Shown: positions 35,569-45,641, counted from the stretch's first letter. The stretch is 64,000 nucleotides of DNA from Bacteroidaceae bacterium (GCA_017483765.1 JAFUVE010000087.1:39209-103208), one strand, 5' to 3'. Notes: generated from the letters alone by a model not told the origin. Numbers and translations: made by a program.

Positions 35569-37665
35569 ATGATTATGAAACGACTTCCGATTATGATGCT
35601 GATGATGTGTGTGGCCACGCTGAGCCAAGCACTGGAGAACATCAAGGTGGGTAACACCACCCGTACAATGATTTCTTATGCCCCCAAGGGCCTCCCAGCC
35701 AGTCCTGCGTTGATGATAGCCTGCCACGGAGCCAACCAGGACGCTCCCTATCTGCAGAGCCTGGCGAAGTGGGAGAGCGTGGCCGACACAGCCAAGTTCG
35801 TGGTGGTCTATGCCAACGGCGTGAACAAATACTGGGACATCTCCGGCACGAGCGACCTTCAGTTCATGGAGGTCATCATCGATTCCATGTACTCGCGCTA
35901 CCACATCAACAAGAACCGCGTGTACCTGACCGGCTTCTCGATGGGTGGTATGTTCACCTATCACGCCGCCAACCGCATGGCCGACAAAATCGCAGCCTTC
36001 GCTCCTGTGAGCGGCTATCCGATGGGCGGTCCGAACGCCAGTGCGAGTCGCCCGGTGCCTATTCTGCACACCCACGGCACAGCCGACGACGTCTGCTCGT
36101 ATGGCCCCGTGCAGTCGCATATCGACGCATGGGTGAAGTTCAACGGCTGCAACCCGACACCCGAAATCATCAAGCCCTATCCCAAGTCGAAACCCAATTC
36201 GCCCGCCGAGCTGAAACGCTACCGTGGAGGCAAGAATGGGGTAGAGGTGGCTCTGCTCACGCTGGCAGACAAAGGGCACTGGTGGTCTATGGACACGGCT
36301 CAGGCTTTGACATCGGAAGAGATATGGAATTTCTGCAAACGTTACAGCCTGGGACCCGACGGACCGGAACTGACAGGCATCACTCCAGAAAACCGGTCGT
36401 TCGACATGCTTGCCGACCGCGACAACACGTTCTCTGCCACCTTCTCCGAGCCTGTGAGCCAAAAAGCAATATCCGCCACGCTGACATCGGAAAAAGGCAC
36501 GGCTATAGCCCTTGAGACCCAGCAGTCGGAAGATTACAGCCCGACTGTCACATTCAAAATCCCGTCAGGAAGCACGGTGGCCGACGGCATCTACACCCTG
36601 AGCATCATGAACGCTACAAATAAAGAAGGCGGCGTGGCAGAACCCTACACGTTCACCTACGTCTACGGCGTGGAGGAAGTGGGTGCCACCCTGAATGTGG
36701 ACACCATCTTCTGCCCCGACCTGGGGGCAGAGCGCGACGCCATCGGTGAAGGCATCCCGGCCGGATGGAGGCGGGTGATGACGCCTTCGTCGGGCTCGGC
36801 AGAGACTCTGAACGGAGCCGTTGCCAACTGCGCCGGCGTGCGCATGAAATATTTCCAGCCCGGCGGAGACTTCGACGCAGGATTCTACCTGAGCGCCAGG
36901 GAGTATGCTTCGTGCAATCTCTATTACAGCTACGCCGCATCCAAGCGCCTGCCATTCAAGAAAGGAAAATACCGCGTCTCCTTCAACTCCACCTACTGGA
37001 GCGAAGGTGCGAAAAACGCCAACGCCACCTTCAATTTCTATCTGAAAGACTACAAAGAAGGAAAGACCGCCGTCTCCGCCACATCTCTCCTCTCGTCGAA
37101 CACGATGAAAGAGAGCACCGACCAGCAAATCACGGGATCGAAATACCATGAGATAGACTTCAACATCACCACCACCACCTTCTACGTGCTCGACTTCGAG
37201 ATGTCGGAAGGCTGGAACTCCGTCATATTGGGCAATATCCTGGTGATCACCCAGCCATCGATTGCCGACATCTATAAAGGCGGATTTTTCCGTACGATGC
37301 TGGCAGCCAAAGAATCCGTGAAAGGGTATGAGCAGACGGATGAGGGCATGGCCCTCCTGGGCGTGATAGCCAGCTATGACGACTTCGCCAGCATAGAGCC
37401 CTCCAAGAACGAGGCAGCCACAAAGGCCGTGGCCGACGCACTCGCCAAATTCAATGCCGTGAAGGGAGAGCTGACGCCACCGCTCAGCGTGCCGGGCGAC
37501 GTGAACGGCGACGGCACAGTCGACATCAGCGACATCGTGGCCATCATCAACCAGATAGCCGGCACGGCCAGCTATGAGAATGCCGACGTGAACAGCGACA
37601 AGACCGTTGACATCAGCGACATCGTGGCCGTGATCAATATCATCGCAGAGGGTTCCACGGATTGA
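35569..37665 (+). CDS. Feruloyl-esterase/PHB-depolymerase-like esterase with paired dockerin-like tail
   Basis: 698 aa from ATG 35569; a -7 box TATATTTG at 35538-35545 excludes the longer frame beginning at 35500. Signal peptide to about LSQA. The alpha/beta hydrolase domain shows ALMIACHGANQDA (oxyanion region), the nucleophile motif LTGFSMGGMFTY, LHTHGTADDV (Asp) and TLADKGHWWS (His), as in the LpqC/feruloyl esterase family. An SbsA-like Ig domain (SFDMLADRDNTFSATFSEPV), a carbohydrate-binding-like module and the dockerin pair (GDVNGDGTVDISDIVAIINQ; VNSDKTVDISDIVAVINI) follow. It likely removes phenolic or acetyl esters that cross-link arabinoxylan or pectin. Confidence 0.82.
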   Translation: MIMKRLPIMMLMMCVATLSQALENIKVGNTTRTMISYAPKGLPASPALMIACHGANQDAPYLQSLAKWESVADTAKFVVVYANGVNKYWDISGTSDLQFMEVIIDSMYSRYHINKNRVYLTGFSMGGMFTYHAANRMADKIAAFAPVSGYPMGGPNASASRPVPILHTHGTADDVCSYGPVQSHIDAWVKFNGCNPTPEIIKPYPKSKPNSPAELKRYRGGKNGVEVALLTLADKGHWWSMDTAQALTSEEIWNFCKRYSLGPDGPELTGITPENRSFDMLADRDNTFSATFSEPVSQKAISATLTSEKGTAIALETQQSEDYSPTVTFKIPSGSTVADGIYTLSIMNATNKEGGVAEPYTFTYVYGVEEVGATLNVDTIFCPDLGAERDAIGEGIPAGWRRVMTPSSGSAETLNGAVANCAGVRMKYFQPGGDFDAGFYLSAREYASCNLYYSYAASKRLPFKKGKYRVSFNSTYWSEGAKNANATFNFYLKDYKEGKTAVSATSLLSSNTMKESTDQQITGSKYHEIDFNITTTTFYVLDFEMSEGWNSVILGNILVITQPSIADIYKGGFFRTMLAAKESVKGYEQTDEGMALLGVIASYDDFASIEPSKNEAATKAVADALAKFNAVKGELTPPLSVPGDVNGDGTVDISDIVAIINQIAGTASYENADVNSDKTVDISDIVAVINIIAEGSTD

Positions 37666-37771
37666 GCAGTTGGGGCGTTCTGTAAATTCTGATTTTGTGT
37701 ATGGATTAACCCATGAAACGGATTCCCTTGGAGCCACCCGTAAATTTTCAATTACGACAAATACAAAGCGT

Positions 37772-37809
37772 GCAGCCGGCAAATACTTGATTGCCGGCTG
37801 CATTTTTTT
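37772..37809 (+). terminator. Terminator of the esterase gene
   Basis: Stem GCAGCCGGCAA (37772-37782) with TTGCCGGCTGC (37791-37801), followed by ATTTTTTT. The rest of the 321-base gap before the next gene holds a -7 box TATTTTTG at 37894-37901 without a clear -33 partner, and a long leader. Confidence 0.88.
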
Positions 37810-37986
37810 GTTGTTTTCCTGACTCAGGTGTCCTTTTGTCATAAATAATGCATATTTATACCAAATAAAGGTGTATATGTCGAAATAAAGTTGTATTTTT
37901 GCAAAAAAATTGATTTTGTGTGTATTTACTACACTAACTAAACAACACGACACAGGAGACTAATTAACAAAAACTAATAGAGAAAA

Positions 37987-40900
37987 ATGAGAAAGACTAC
38001 CTTGTTGCTCGTCATGCTACTGATGACGACATGCGGCTTTGCGCAACGCATAACCGACAAGATTGACCGCGGACTGGTGGCCACTGTGGCACAGAACGGC
38101 GGTGGAAATTTCTTGAGTTGGAGAATTTTTGCAGAGGAGTATTACGACGTGACCTACAACCTCTATTGCAACGGCACAAAAATCGCCTCCGACTTGAAAG
38201 TAAGCAACTATGTACATTCCGGCGGCAATGCCAGCAGCCAGTACCAGGTGGCACCTGTCGTACGGGGGGTGGAAGGCAAGAAATGTGATGCCGTGACGCG
38301 ATGGGGAGGCGACTTCGTCTATTCCCTGACCGGCTTCCATGAAGGCTATACCGACTTCGCCGTCAAGCCCGTGACCGCACGCGACGGATCGGTCGTGACC
38401 GGAAACTATGCCATCAACGACATATCGCTCGCCGACGTGACCGGCGACGGCACCGTTGAGTTCATCGTGAAGCGTCTGAGCAACCTGAACTACGACCTGA
38501 CGAACAAGAAGGCGTTCAACCTCATCGAATGCTACAATCTGAAAGGTGATCGGCTGTGGTGGATCGACTGCGGACCGAACCTGCTCTCAGGATCGAACGT
38601 GGAGCTGAACGCAGTGGCATACGACTGGGACTGCGACGGACGGGCAGAGGTAATCATGCGCGGTGCCGACAACATGATTGTCCATACGAGCGACGGCAAC
38701 TCCATCAATATCGGTGACATGAACGCCGACACGCGCTGGAACGGCATGGAATACACCAACAGCGGACGTGAGTTCCTACTTTATATCGACGGTCTCACTG
38801 GCAAGCCTTACCCCATCGGACCCAACGGACGTCTGTGGATGGACTATCCATTGCCACGTTACGAAGTGGGGGAGACCAGCGACCTGCTTGGCTCCTCGGC
38901 TGAGGGAAACATCTGGGGAAGCGGCATCGCAGGCCACCGCCCCACCAAGCATTATTTCGGAGCGCCATTCCTCGACGGACGTCATGCCAGCATCTTTCTC
39001 GGGCGAGGATGCTACACGCGCCATAAGTTCGTGGCTCTCGACGTGGACCCTGAAACTCATCAGCTGTCACAGCGCTGGCGCTGGAACTGCTACGATGGCT
39101 CAAGTCCATGGTTCGGAAACGGTTACCATAACTTCGGAGTAGCCGACGTGGACTGGGACGGAAGAGACGAGATTGTGTTCGGGTCGATGGTAATCGACGA
39201 CAACGGCCAGGGCCTCTCAACGACAGGACTCGGACACGGCGACGCCCAGCACTGCAGCGACCTTGACCCCTATCGCCATGGCCAGGAAATCTTTGCCTGC
39301 AACGAGACACGACCGGCCATGAACTACCGTGACGCCACCACCTCGAAGATTTACTACAGGCTGGTGTCGCCCGACGACGACGGACGTGCGCTATGCGGCA
39401 ACTTCACCAACCAATATCCGGGCAGTGTGGGTGCCAGCTCACAAAGCGGAAGGATCAGCACCGTGGCCGACAAGCCGTTCGGCGACGTGGGCGGTTTCGA
39501 CCTGAACTTCCGAATCTACTGGGACGGCGACTTGTGTGAGGAAATCGTGAACAGCCCCGGCACAGAGAAGCAGGCCAAGATCGACAAGCTGGGCGTAGGA
39601 CGAATATTCCTGTCCACCGGCGACAACATGTGTAACTGGACCAAGAACACCCCCTCCGCCCAGGGCGACATCTTCGGCGACTGGCGTGAGGAACTCGTCA
39701 TGCGCGCGGAGGGCGACACGAAAATCCGAATATACACCACCAACTATCCCACCAAATACCGCATCCCGACCCTGTGGCACGACCATCAGTACCGTCAGGC
39801 CATGGTATGGCAGATGTGCGGCTACAACCAGCCGCCCCACGCCAGCTTCTTCCTCGGCGAGCTGGAGAACATCACCATCGCTCCGCCACCATTCACGATG
39901 ACCGGACGGACGGAAGTGGCCAACGGCGGCAGCATCAGCACAGCCAATGCCGGACAGCACGTGATTGTCTGCGAGACCAACAACACGCAGGTGAGCGTGG
40001 TTGAGGGCGCCAACCCTCACATCGCCATGTTCAACGTGCCGTCGTGGGTGCAGGGAACGAACAGCAACAAGACCGACGGCACCGGACTCATCAAATACGA
40101 CTACTACACCTGCGACGTGACAGGAGGAGCCTTTGCAGGCGACATGCGCCTCGTGAAGCAGGGAGACGGCATCCTCAACCTGCCGGCAGTGGAGCAGCAG
40201 TACACCGGCAACACCGACATCTGGGCCGGCACTGTGAACTTCGACGGAACACTGCTGAAATCCCCCCTCTGGCTCAACCGTTTCGCCGAGCTCAACTCCA
40301 ACGGCGGACAGTTCCGCAGCATCAGGATGGACTACGCATCCGTGTTGCGCCCCGGAGGGAAAGACAACGTGGGCAACATCACGGTGGACTCCCTGCGTCT
40401 GGGATTCGGATCGCGTATCGTGATTGACATGAAAGACGCCGGAGAGACAGGAGCCGACATTAATCCCGTGCCAGGAACAGACGTGACTCCCGACGACACA
40501 CAGACAGAAGCACAGGCATCGCTGCAGTCCGACAAAATCAATGCAAAATACCTCTCCGTGGAGAAGAAGAGCGGCACGGCATGGGAAGAATACGGACCAC
40601 GCTATCTCAGTCCGGTGATGGAATTCTCCACTGGGACGGCAGACGGAGCCCTGCCTGCTGGAAAATATCCTGTCATCAACGTCGAGAAACTGGACGGCAC
40701 CCTCAAAGACATCAAGATTGAAGGCATCAGCAATCAGCTGCGCACTTCGCTTGTACAAGAAGAAAACACCATCTATCTGATGGTTGAGGAGCTGCGCGAG
40801 GCCTCCGACATCATCTGGAACGGACTGGCCAGCTCAACATGGAATCTGGCCAATGACGAGAACTTCACACTTGCCGCTGACGCCACCAGCACCGACAATA

Positions 40901-42696
40901 TGTTCGTCACCGGCGACAAGGTTCACTTCACCGATGCCACCCAGCGCTTCGACGTGTCGCTGGGCAGCGAGATGGAGGCAGACACCGTCATCGTGAACAA
41001 CACGAAAGCCTACACCTTCGGCGGCACCGGCAAACTGACCGGCACCACCGCATTCGTGAAGGAAGGCGACGGCACCGTGACGATGAACAACGACAACAGC
41101 TACACCGGCGGTAACTACATCCGCGGCGGCGTGGTGAAAGTGAAATCGCTGAGCAACGAGAACCTGGCCTACGGCAGCCTGGGCGGTGTGACGGCGGGCG
41201 CCAACAAGTTCACGATGGAGAACGGGGGCACCTTGCAGAACACTGCGGACGTGACCATGGGCTCTCCCATCCGAATGGCCGGCGCCGAAGGCGGCAGCGT
41301 CCAGACCGACGCAACGTTCACGATGAACAAGCCCTTCTCCGGCACATTGCTGACGAAGAAAGGCGGCGGAACCATGGTGCTCTATGGCAATAACTCGCTG
41401 ACCAAGATGGTGATTGCAGGCGGAAAGGTGATTACCCGCGCAGGACAGGCAGCCAGCACCGTGGAACTGCAGAGCGGCACACTTCAAGACGAGGCATCCT
41501 GCACCAACCATGCCATCATCGTCCCGAAAGGCAAGACCGCCACATGGCAACTCTCGGACACTTACTACCTGGCCTATGCCAACAAGCTCACAGGAGAAGG
41601 CACCCTCACCATCAACCCCACGAACACCGTGAGCCGAGTGAGAATCACAGGCAACTGGAGCGGTTTCTACGGCACCATCAAGCACACGAACAAAGACATC
41701 TGGCTGCCACTTGACAACAGCAACGGCTTGCCAAACGGCACGCTGAACATCGCGTCGGGATGCACTGTGACCAACGTATGCCAGACATTCACCATCGGAA
41801 AGCTGACGGGAGACGGCAACCTGGCACATCCTGTGGCCAACTTCAGGAATAAGGATGCCGTCAGCGGATCGAACACCTGGAGAGTCGGCAACGACACGCT
41901 GGGCGACTTCTCCTTCAACGGAAAAATCACAGACGGCGGCGGCAGCAACAAAGCCAATTTCCAGAAGATAGGAGAGTGCAAGATGACGGTAGGCGGTGTC
42001 TGGGACAACACGGGCACCGTGGTAGTAAACGGCGGCACGTTGTTCGTCAAGCAGAGCGCCTGCCTTGGAAAGGGCGCGCTGACCGTTGGTAAGGACGGAA
42101 CGCTCTCAGGTTTGGGCTCACTCACCAACTCGGCTTATACCGTGAACGGAACATTGCAGCCAGGCCTCACTGCCACATCGACCATAGGCCTGATGGACTT
42201 CGGCGGAAAGAACTTGACGGTGAGTGCCAGCGGAAATCTCGTTGTGAATGCAAGCAAATGCGCCACCGACAAAGTGTCGAGCTCATCCAATGGATGCTCG
42301 TCGTTAGCCAATATCGGTGTGATGAAGATGAACGGAACGGTGACGGTCAACGTCAGTGCCTCCCATACACTCGTCGTGGGCGACTCCATCCGTCTCTGGA
42401 GTGCCAAGTCGTTCAGCGGAAGCCCTAAGCTGGCCACCGACGTGATCGACGCGGCTGCCGGTCTCTGCTGGGACGACTCACGCATCAAGGAAGGCTTGCT
42501 TTTCGTTGTTGAGCGTAAGGCCATGAAGGGCGATGTCAACCTCGACGGCCAGGTGGACATCAGCGACATCGTCGCCATCATCAACCACATAGCCGGAACC
42601 GCCAACTATGCGAATGCAGACGTTAATGAAGACAAAACAGTGGATATCAGCGATATCGTGGCCGTGATCAACATCATCGCCAACAAGGAGGAATGA
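37987..42696 (+). CDS. PL11 rhamnogalacturonan lyase with autotransporter-like repeats and paired dockerin-like tail
   Basis: 1569 aa, much longer than the ~620 aa core of the family. Signal peptide to about CGFAQ. Residues ~20-630 form the PL11 eight-bladed propeller: DISLADVTGDGTVEFIVKR, VAYDWDCDGRAEVIMRG, DGRHASIFLGRGCYTRHKF, FGVADVDWDGRDEIVFGS, GLGHGDAQH and HGQEIFACNE, with the Asp-rich calcium-binding loops. The enzyme cleaves the rhamnose-galacturonate backbone of pectin. Residues ~700-1500 are Gly/Asn-rich beta-helix repeats of autotransporter (PATR) style, for example LTGTTAFVKEGDGTVTMNND. The end is the dockerin pair. The gene is codon- and GC-rich like the adjacent esterase. Confidence 0.9.
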   Translation: MRKTTLLLVMLLMTTCGFAQRITDKIDRGLVATVAQNGGGNFLSWRIFAEEYYDVTYNLYCNGTKIASDLKVSNYVHSGGNASSQYQVAPVVRGVEGKKCDAVTRWGGDFVYSLTGFHEGYTDFAVKPVTARDGSVVTGNYAINDISLADVTGDGTVEFIVKRLSNLNYDLTNKKAFNLIECYNLKGDRLWWIDCGPNLLSGSNVELNAVAYDWDCDGRAEVIMRGADNMIVHTSDGNSINIGDMNADTRWNGMEYTNSGREFLLYIDGLTGKPYPIGPNGRLWMDYPLPRYEVGETSDLLGSSAEGNIWGSGIAGHRPTKHYFGAPFLDGRHASIFLGRGCYTRHKFVALDVDPETHQLSQRWRWNCYDGSSPWFGNGYHNFGVADVDWDGRDEIVFGSMVIDDNGQGLSTTGLGHGDAQHCSDLDPYRHGQEIFACNETRPAMNYRDATTSKIYYRLVSPDDDGRALCGNFTNQYPGSVGASSQSGRISTVADKPFGDVGGFDLNFRIYWDGDLCEEIVNSPGTEKQAKIDKLGVGRIFLSTGDNMCNWTKNTPSAQGDIFGDWREELVMRAEGDTKIRIYTTNYPTKYRIPTLWHDHQYRQAMVWQMCGYNQPPHASFFLGELENITIAPPPFTMTGRTEVANGGSISTANAGQHVIVCETNNTQVSVVEGANPHIAMFNVPSWVQGTNSNKTDGTGLIKYDYYTCDVTGGAFAGDMRLVKQGDGILNLPAVEQQYTGNTDIWAGTVNFDGTLLKSPLWLNRFAELNSNGGQFRSIRMDYASVLRPGGKDNVGNITVDSLRLGFGSRIVIDMKDAGETGADINPVPGTDVTPDDTQTEAQASLQSDKINAKYLSVEKKSGTAWEEYGPRYLSPVMEFSTGTADGALPAGKYPVINVEKLDGTLKDIKIEGISNQLRTSLVQEENTIYLMVEELREASDIIWNGLASSTWNLANDENFTLAADATSTDNMFVTGDKVHFTDATQRFDVSLGSEMEADTVIVNNTKAYTFGGTGKLTGTTAFVKEGDGTVTMNNDNSYTGGNYIRGGVVKVKSLSNENLAYGSLGGVTAGANKFTMENGGTLQNTADVTMGSPIRMAGAEGGSVQTDATFTMNKPFSGTLLTKKGGGTMVLYGNNSLTKMVIAGGKVITRAGQAASTVELQSGTLQDEASCTNHAIIVPKGKTATWQLSDTYYLAYANKLTGEGTLTINPTNTVSRVRITGNWSGFYGTIKHTNKDIWLPLDNSNGLPNGTLNIASGCTVTNVCQTFTIGKLTGDGNLAHPVANFRNKDAVSGSNTWRVGNDTLGDFSFNGKITDGGGSNKANFQKIGECKMTVGGVWDNTGTVVVNGGTLFVKQSACLGKGALTVGKDGTLSGLGSLTNSAYTVNGTLQPGLTATSTIGLMDFGGKNLTVSASGNLVVNASKCATDKVSSSSNGCSSLANIGVMKMNGTVTVNVSASHTLVVGDSIRLWSAKSFSGSPKLATDVIDAAAGLCWDDSRIKEGLLFVVERKAMKGDVNLDGQVDISDIVAIINHIAGTANYANADVNEDKTVDISDIVAVINIIANKEE

Positions 42697-42731
42697 CGCA
42701 TTCAGGCTGACAGCCACTGCTGAGAATTACG

Positions 42732-42780
42732 GCCATGCCCGCTTTGCCATGCCAGGCAATGCGGGCATGGCTCTTTTTTT
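42732..42780 (+). terminator. Terminator of the PL11 gene
   Basis: Stem GCCATGCCCGC (42732-42742) with GCGGGCATGGC (42761-42771), then TCTTTTTTT. Confidence 0.88.
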
Positions 42781-42925
42781 CTGATGGACCCCACCAGTTC
42801 GTGAAACCGTTGACGGGTGGAATTGATGTGACAGTTGACACGGCAAAAGCCTCAGGCTTCATCCGAAAGTCCAGGTGTCAGGTCCGCTCATAGCGTAAAA
42901 ACTAAAAAAAATACTTGTCTGATTG

Positions 42926-42956
42926 TTCGCTTTTAAATTATTTTTTCGTATATTTG
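42926..42956 (+). promoter_or_regulatory. Probable luxS promoter
   Basis: TTCG (42926-42929, one mismatch to TTTG), 19-base spacer, TATATTTG (42949-42956). This leaves a leader of about 70 bases. The remainder of the 42781-42925 gap shows nothing else. Confidence 0.6.
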
Positions 42957-43033
42957 CGAAACAATAACCGACACAATACCGAAACAGTAACCTTTCTAAC
43001 AAATAACTAACCACTTATATCGTACTGACTACA

Positions 43034-43510
43034 ATGGAAAAGATACCATCATTCACCATCAACCATGAGCTGCTGCGACGCGGCATCTACGTGAGCCGTA
43101 AGGACCAGGTGGGCGACCAGGTGATCACCACGTTCGACATCCGTATGAAAGAGCCTAACCGTGAGCCTCCGCTTTCTCCCTCGGCACTTCACACCATCGA
43201 GCACCTGGCGGCAACCTATCTGCGGAATCATCCCCTGTGGAAGGACCAGGTGGTCTACTGGGGTCCGATGGGCTGCCTGACCGGCAACTACCTGCTTCTG
43301 AAGGGCGACTTGAGCTCATCCGACATATTGCCCCTCATCACCGAGACCTTCGACTTCATCGCCAATTTTGAGGGCGACATCCCAGGAGCTTCTCCCCGCG
43401 ACTGCGGCAACTACCGCCTGATGAATCCGGAGGAGGCACGCTGGGAAGCCAGGAAATATCTGGATGAGACCCTCCTTTGTGCCACGGACGAAAATCTTAA
43501 CTATCCCTAA
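43034..43510 (+). CDS. luxS: S-ribosylhomocysteine lyase
   Basis: 158 aa, full family length. The iron/zinc site is HTIEH (His53, Glu56, His57) with third ligand Cys124 in GASPRDCGNY, and the catalytic Cys81 sits in GPMGCLTG. LuxS splits S-ribosylhomocysteine into homocysteine and DPD, the autoinducer-2 precursor, in the activated methyl cycle. No mtn/pfs gene is adjacent. It is followed after 85 bases by the guanylyltransferase gene; no terminator is evident between them, so read-through is possible. Confidence 0.96.
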   Translation: MEKIPSFTINHELLRRGIYVSRKDQVGDQVITTFDIRMKEPNREPPLSPSALHTIEHLAATYLRNHPLWKDQVVYWGPMGCLTGNYLLLKGDLSSSDILPLITETFDFIANFEGDIPGASPRDCGNYRLMNPEEARWEARKYLDETLLCATDENLNYP

Positions 43511-43595
43511 AATATGTAACTTTCCGTGAATTTTTTTGGAACATTCAAAAAAATGTGGTAAATTAGCAGATAGAAACATAAAACGGGTCTAATAT

Positions 43596-44675
43596 ATGAA
43601 CGACAAAAACTATTGTGTGATTTTGGCCGGGGGCATAGGCATGAAACTCTGGCCGAGCAGCATGCATCAGAAACCCAAACAGTTCATCGACTTTCTGGGG
43701 ACGGGTGAGACATTGCTGCAGTCCACCTACAACAGGATTTCACGCTTTGTGGATGCGCATAACATCATCGTCTCCACCAACGAACAGTACGAGGGCCTGG
43801 TCCGCCAGCAGCTGCCACAACTCCGCAGCGAAAACCTGCTTTTGGAGCCGATGCGCCGCAACACGCTTCCCAGTGCCACCTGGGCCACCGTGAGCATCGC
43901 ACACCGCTGCAGTGACGCCCGCATACTTGTGGTCCCTTCCGACCAGGTGATATACGACGAGGAACATTTCGAAGATGACATACGGAAGGCGTTCGACTAT
44001 GTGTCGCGCTCAGGACGCATACTCTCGCTTGGCGTCATGCCGACAAGGGCAGCCACCAACTACGGCTATATCCAGATGGACGAGATGCAGGACGAGGACA
44101 TCTATCAGGTGAAATCGTTCACGGAAAAGCCGGAGCGCGACTTCGCCCAGCTGTTTGTGGACGACAGGGGATTCCTCTGGAACACGGGACTGTTCGTGTG
44201 GTCGGCAAAGGACTTTCTTCGCTATGCGCTCGAGCAGGAGTCGGAATTTCCGGTTATCGACCTCTCTTCCAGCCTCATCAGCCAAGGCATGGATGCGGAA
44301 GATGTGGTGAAAAACGCCTTTGCCATCTGTCCCAACATCTCCATAGAAGAGGTGTGCCTTGAGCGGAGGGAGAACACCGACGTGATGCTGTGTCATTTTG
44401 GCTGGTCGGACCTGGGGACCTGGCAGGCGCTCTACGACTCGATGCACAAGGATAAGGACCACAATGCAGTGATGAATGCCGAGGCTTTGTTCTACGGCAG
44501 CCACGACTGCCTTGTTAAGGCTCCTAAGGACAAGCTCGTCGTTGTGGAGGACCTTGATGACTATATCATCGTTGACGAGCAGAACGTGCTGCTCATCTGC
44601 AAGAAAGAAAACCAGAACGGCATCCGCCGTTTCGTGAACGACATACAAATCAACATGGGCGAAAAGTTCGTGTAA
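43596..44675 (+). CDS. manC: Mannose-1-phosphate guanylyltransferase
   Basis: 359 aa. The nucleotidyltransferase signature is CVILAGGIGMKLWPSSMHQK followed by PKQF; the usual G-x-G-x-R-L-W-P-x-S has Lys in place of Arg. Further motifs are LLEPMRRNTLPSATWA, LVVPSDQVIYDE, SFTEKPERDFAQ and LWNTGLFVWSAKDFL, and a C-terminal block HFGWSDLGTWQALYD. It makes GDP-mannose for glycans such as capsule or GDP-fucose. The bifunctional isomerase domain of some homologues is absent, as expected for this length. A 9 bp tandem repeat begins 17 bases after its stop. Confidence 0.9.
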   Translation: MNDKNYCVILAGGIGMKLWPSSMHQKPKQFIDFLGTGETLLQSTYNRISRFVDAHNIIVSTNEQYEGLVRQQLPQLRSENLLLEPMRRNTLPSATWATVSIAHRCSDARILVVPSDQVIYDEEHFEDDIRKAFDYVSRSGRILSLGVMPTRAATNYGYIQMDEMQDEDIYQVKSFTEKPERDFAQLFVDDRGFLWNTGLFVWSAKDFLRYALEQESEFPVIDLSSSLISQGMDAEDVVKNAFAICPNISIEEVCLERRENTDVMLCHFGWSDLGTWQALYDSMHKDKDHNAVMNAEALFYGSHDCLVKAPKDKLVVVEDLDDYIIVDEQNVLLICKKENQNGIRRFVNDIQINMGEKFV

Positions 44676-44692
44676 GGATTAGGATTTTCTTG

Positions 44693-44818
44693 TCGGACCA
44701 GTCGGACCAGTCGGACCAGTCGGACCAGTCAGACCAGTCGGACAGGTCGGACCAGTCAGACCAGTCGGACAGGTCGGACAAGTCAGACCAGTCGGACCAG
44801 TCAGACCAGTCAGACAAC
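44693..44818. repeat. 14-unit 9 bp tandem repeat (TCGGACCAG type)
   Basis: Fourteen consecutive 9-base units with consensus TC(G/A)GACCAG, the last few slightly diverged (TCGGACAGG, TCAGACAAC). It fills the space between manC and deoD and ends 39 bases before the deoD start. The period is a multiple of three, so it reads as Ser-Asp-Gln repeats in frame with deoD from a TTG; I regard this as coincidental. A copy-number-variable locus is likely. Confidence 0.9.
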
Positions 44819-44857
44819 TCTCAACTCTCAACACTCAACTTTAAAAACAATACAATT

Positions 44858-45571
44858 ATGGCAACACCTCACAACTCAGCACCCGATGGTGCATTTGCAA
44901 AGACGGTATTGATGCCGGGTGACCCTTTGAGGGCAAAATTCATAGCAGAGACATTCTTGAAGGACGTGGAACTGGTGACTTCTGTTCGCAACTGCCTGGG
45001 ATATACTGGTAAATATCAGGGGATTCCAGTTTCGGTAATGGCGAGTGGAATGGGCATGCCGAGCATCGGCATCTATTCCTACGAGCTCTATTCCTTTTAT
45101 AATGTGGAGAATATCATCCGCATCGGCTCCTCGGGCAGTTACAGGGATTGGCTGGACGTGATGGACGTGGCGATAGCCGACTGCGCTGTCAGCGAGTCAT
45201 CCTACGCGAAGGTGATGAGCGGCTGCGAGGACCATGTCCTTAAACCAAGTCAGGAACTCAACGACGCCATCATCGCCAAAGCCACGGAAATGGGAATTGA
45301 CTGCAAGAAATGCGTAGTCCATTCTTCCGATGTGTTCTATACCGCCACCGACGAGACATGGCAAGAGCTGTCGGAGCGTACAGGCACCGACTGCGTGGAG
45401 ATGGAGAGCTTCGCCCTCTTCCACAATGCCAACGTTCTTGGCAAGAAGGCAGCGTGCCTGCTTACCATCAGCGACTCGTTCGTGAGCAAGAAGGCACTCT
45501 CTGCTGAAGACCGCCAGATGGCATTCAAGGAGATGGTGACCCTCGCACTGGAGACGGCCATCACGCTCTGA
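44858..45571 (+). CDS. deoD: Purine nucleoside phosphorylase (DeoD type)
   Basis: 237 aa from ATG 44858. The start MATPHNSAPDGAFAKTVLMP aligns with the N-terminus of hexameric DeoD, so the in-frame repeat upstream is not part of the protein. Other family features are GDPLRAKFIAETFL (phosphate binding), VMASGMGMPSIGIYSYEL, IIRIGSSGSY, CVEMESFALF (nucleoside-binding Met/Glu) and LLTISDSF with the catalytic Asp. It converts purine nucleosides and phosphate to base plus ribose-1-phosphate in salvage. Confidence 0.94.
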   Translation: MATPHNSAPDGAFAKTVLMPGDPLRAKFIAETFLKDVELVTSVRNCLGYTGKYQGIPVSVMASGMGMPSIGIYSYELYSFYNVENIIRIGSSGSYRDWLDVMDVAIADCAVSESSYAKVMSGCEDHVLKPSQELNDAIIAKATEMGIDCKKCVVHSSDVFYTATDETWQELSERTGTDCVEMESFALFHNANVLGKKAACLLTISDSFVSKKALSAEDRQMAFKEMVTLALETAITL

Positions 45572-45588
45572 TTCACATCGCTTTTTGA

Positions 45589-45630
45589 AAAACAAGACGG
45601 CTGACGGATTTCGTTTCCGCCAGCCGTCTG
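45589..45630. terminator. Bidirectional terminator between deoD and mazG
   Basis: Stem AGACGGCTG (45595-45603) with CAGCCGTCT (45621-45629), extended by an inner CGGA/TCCG pairing. The better T-run (TGTTTTTC) is on the minus side, serving mazG. Confidence 0.75.
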
Positions 45631-45641
45631 CTTTGTCGTTG

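Noticed and set aside
36565-37953. 462 aa minus-strand ORF
   Set aside because: Antisense shadow of the GC-rich esterase gene, with low-complexity His/Val/Gly content and no motifs.
39439-40758. 439 aa minus-strand ORF
   Set aside because: Antisense shadow of the PL11 gene; no motif and atypical composition.
44690-44857. N-terminal Ser-Asp-Gln repeat extension of DeoD from a TTG
   Set aside because: DeoD homology begins exactly at the ATG at 44858, and the extension is a translated 9 bp DNA repeat.
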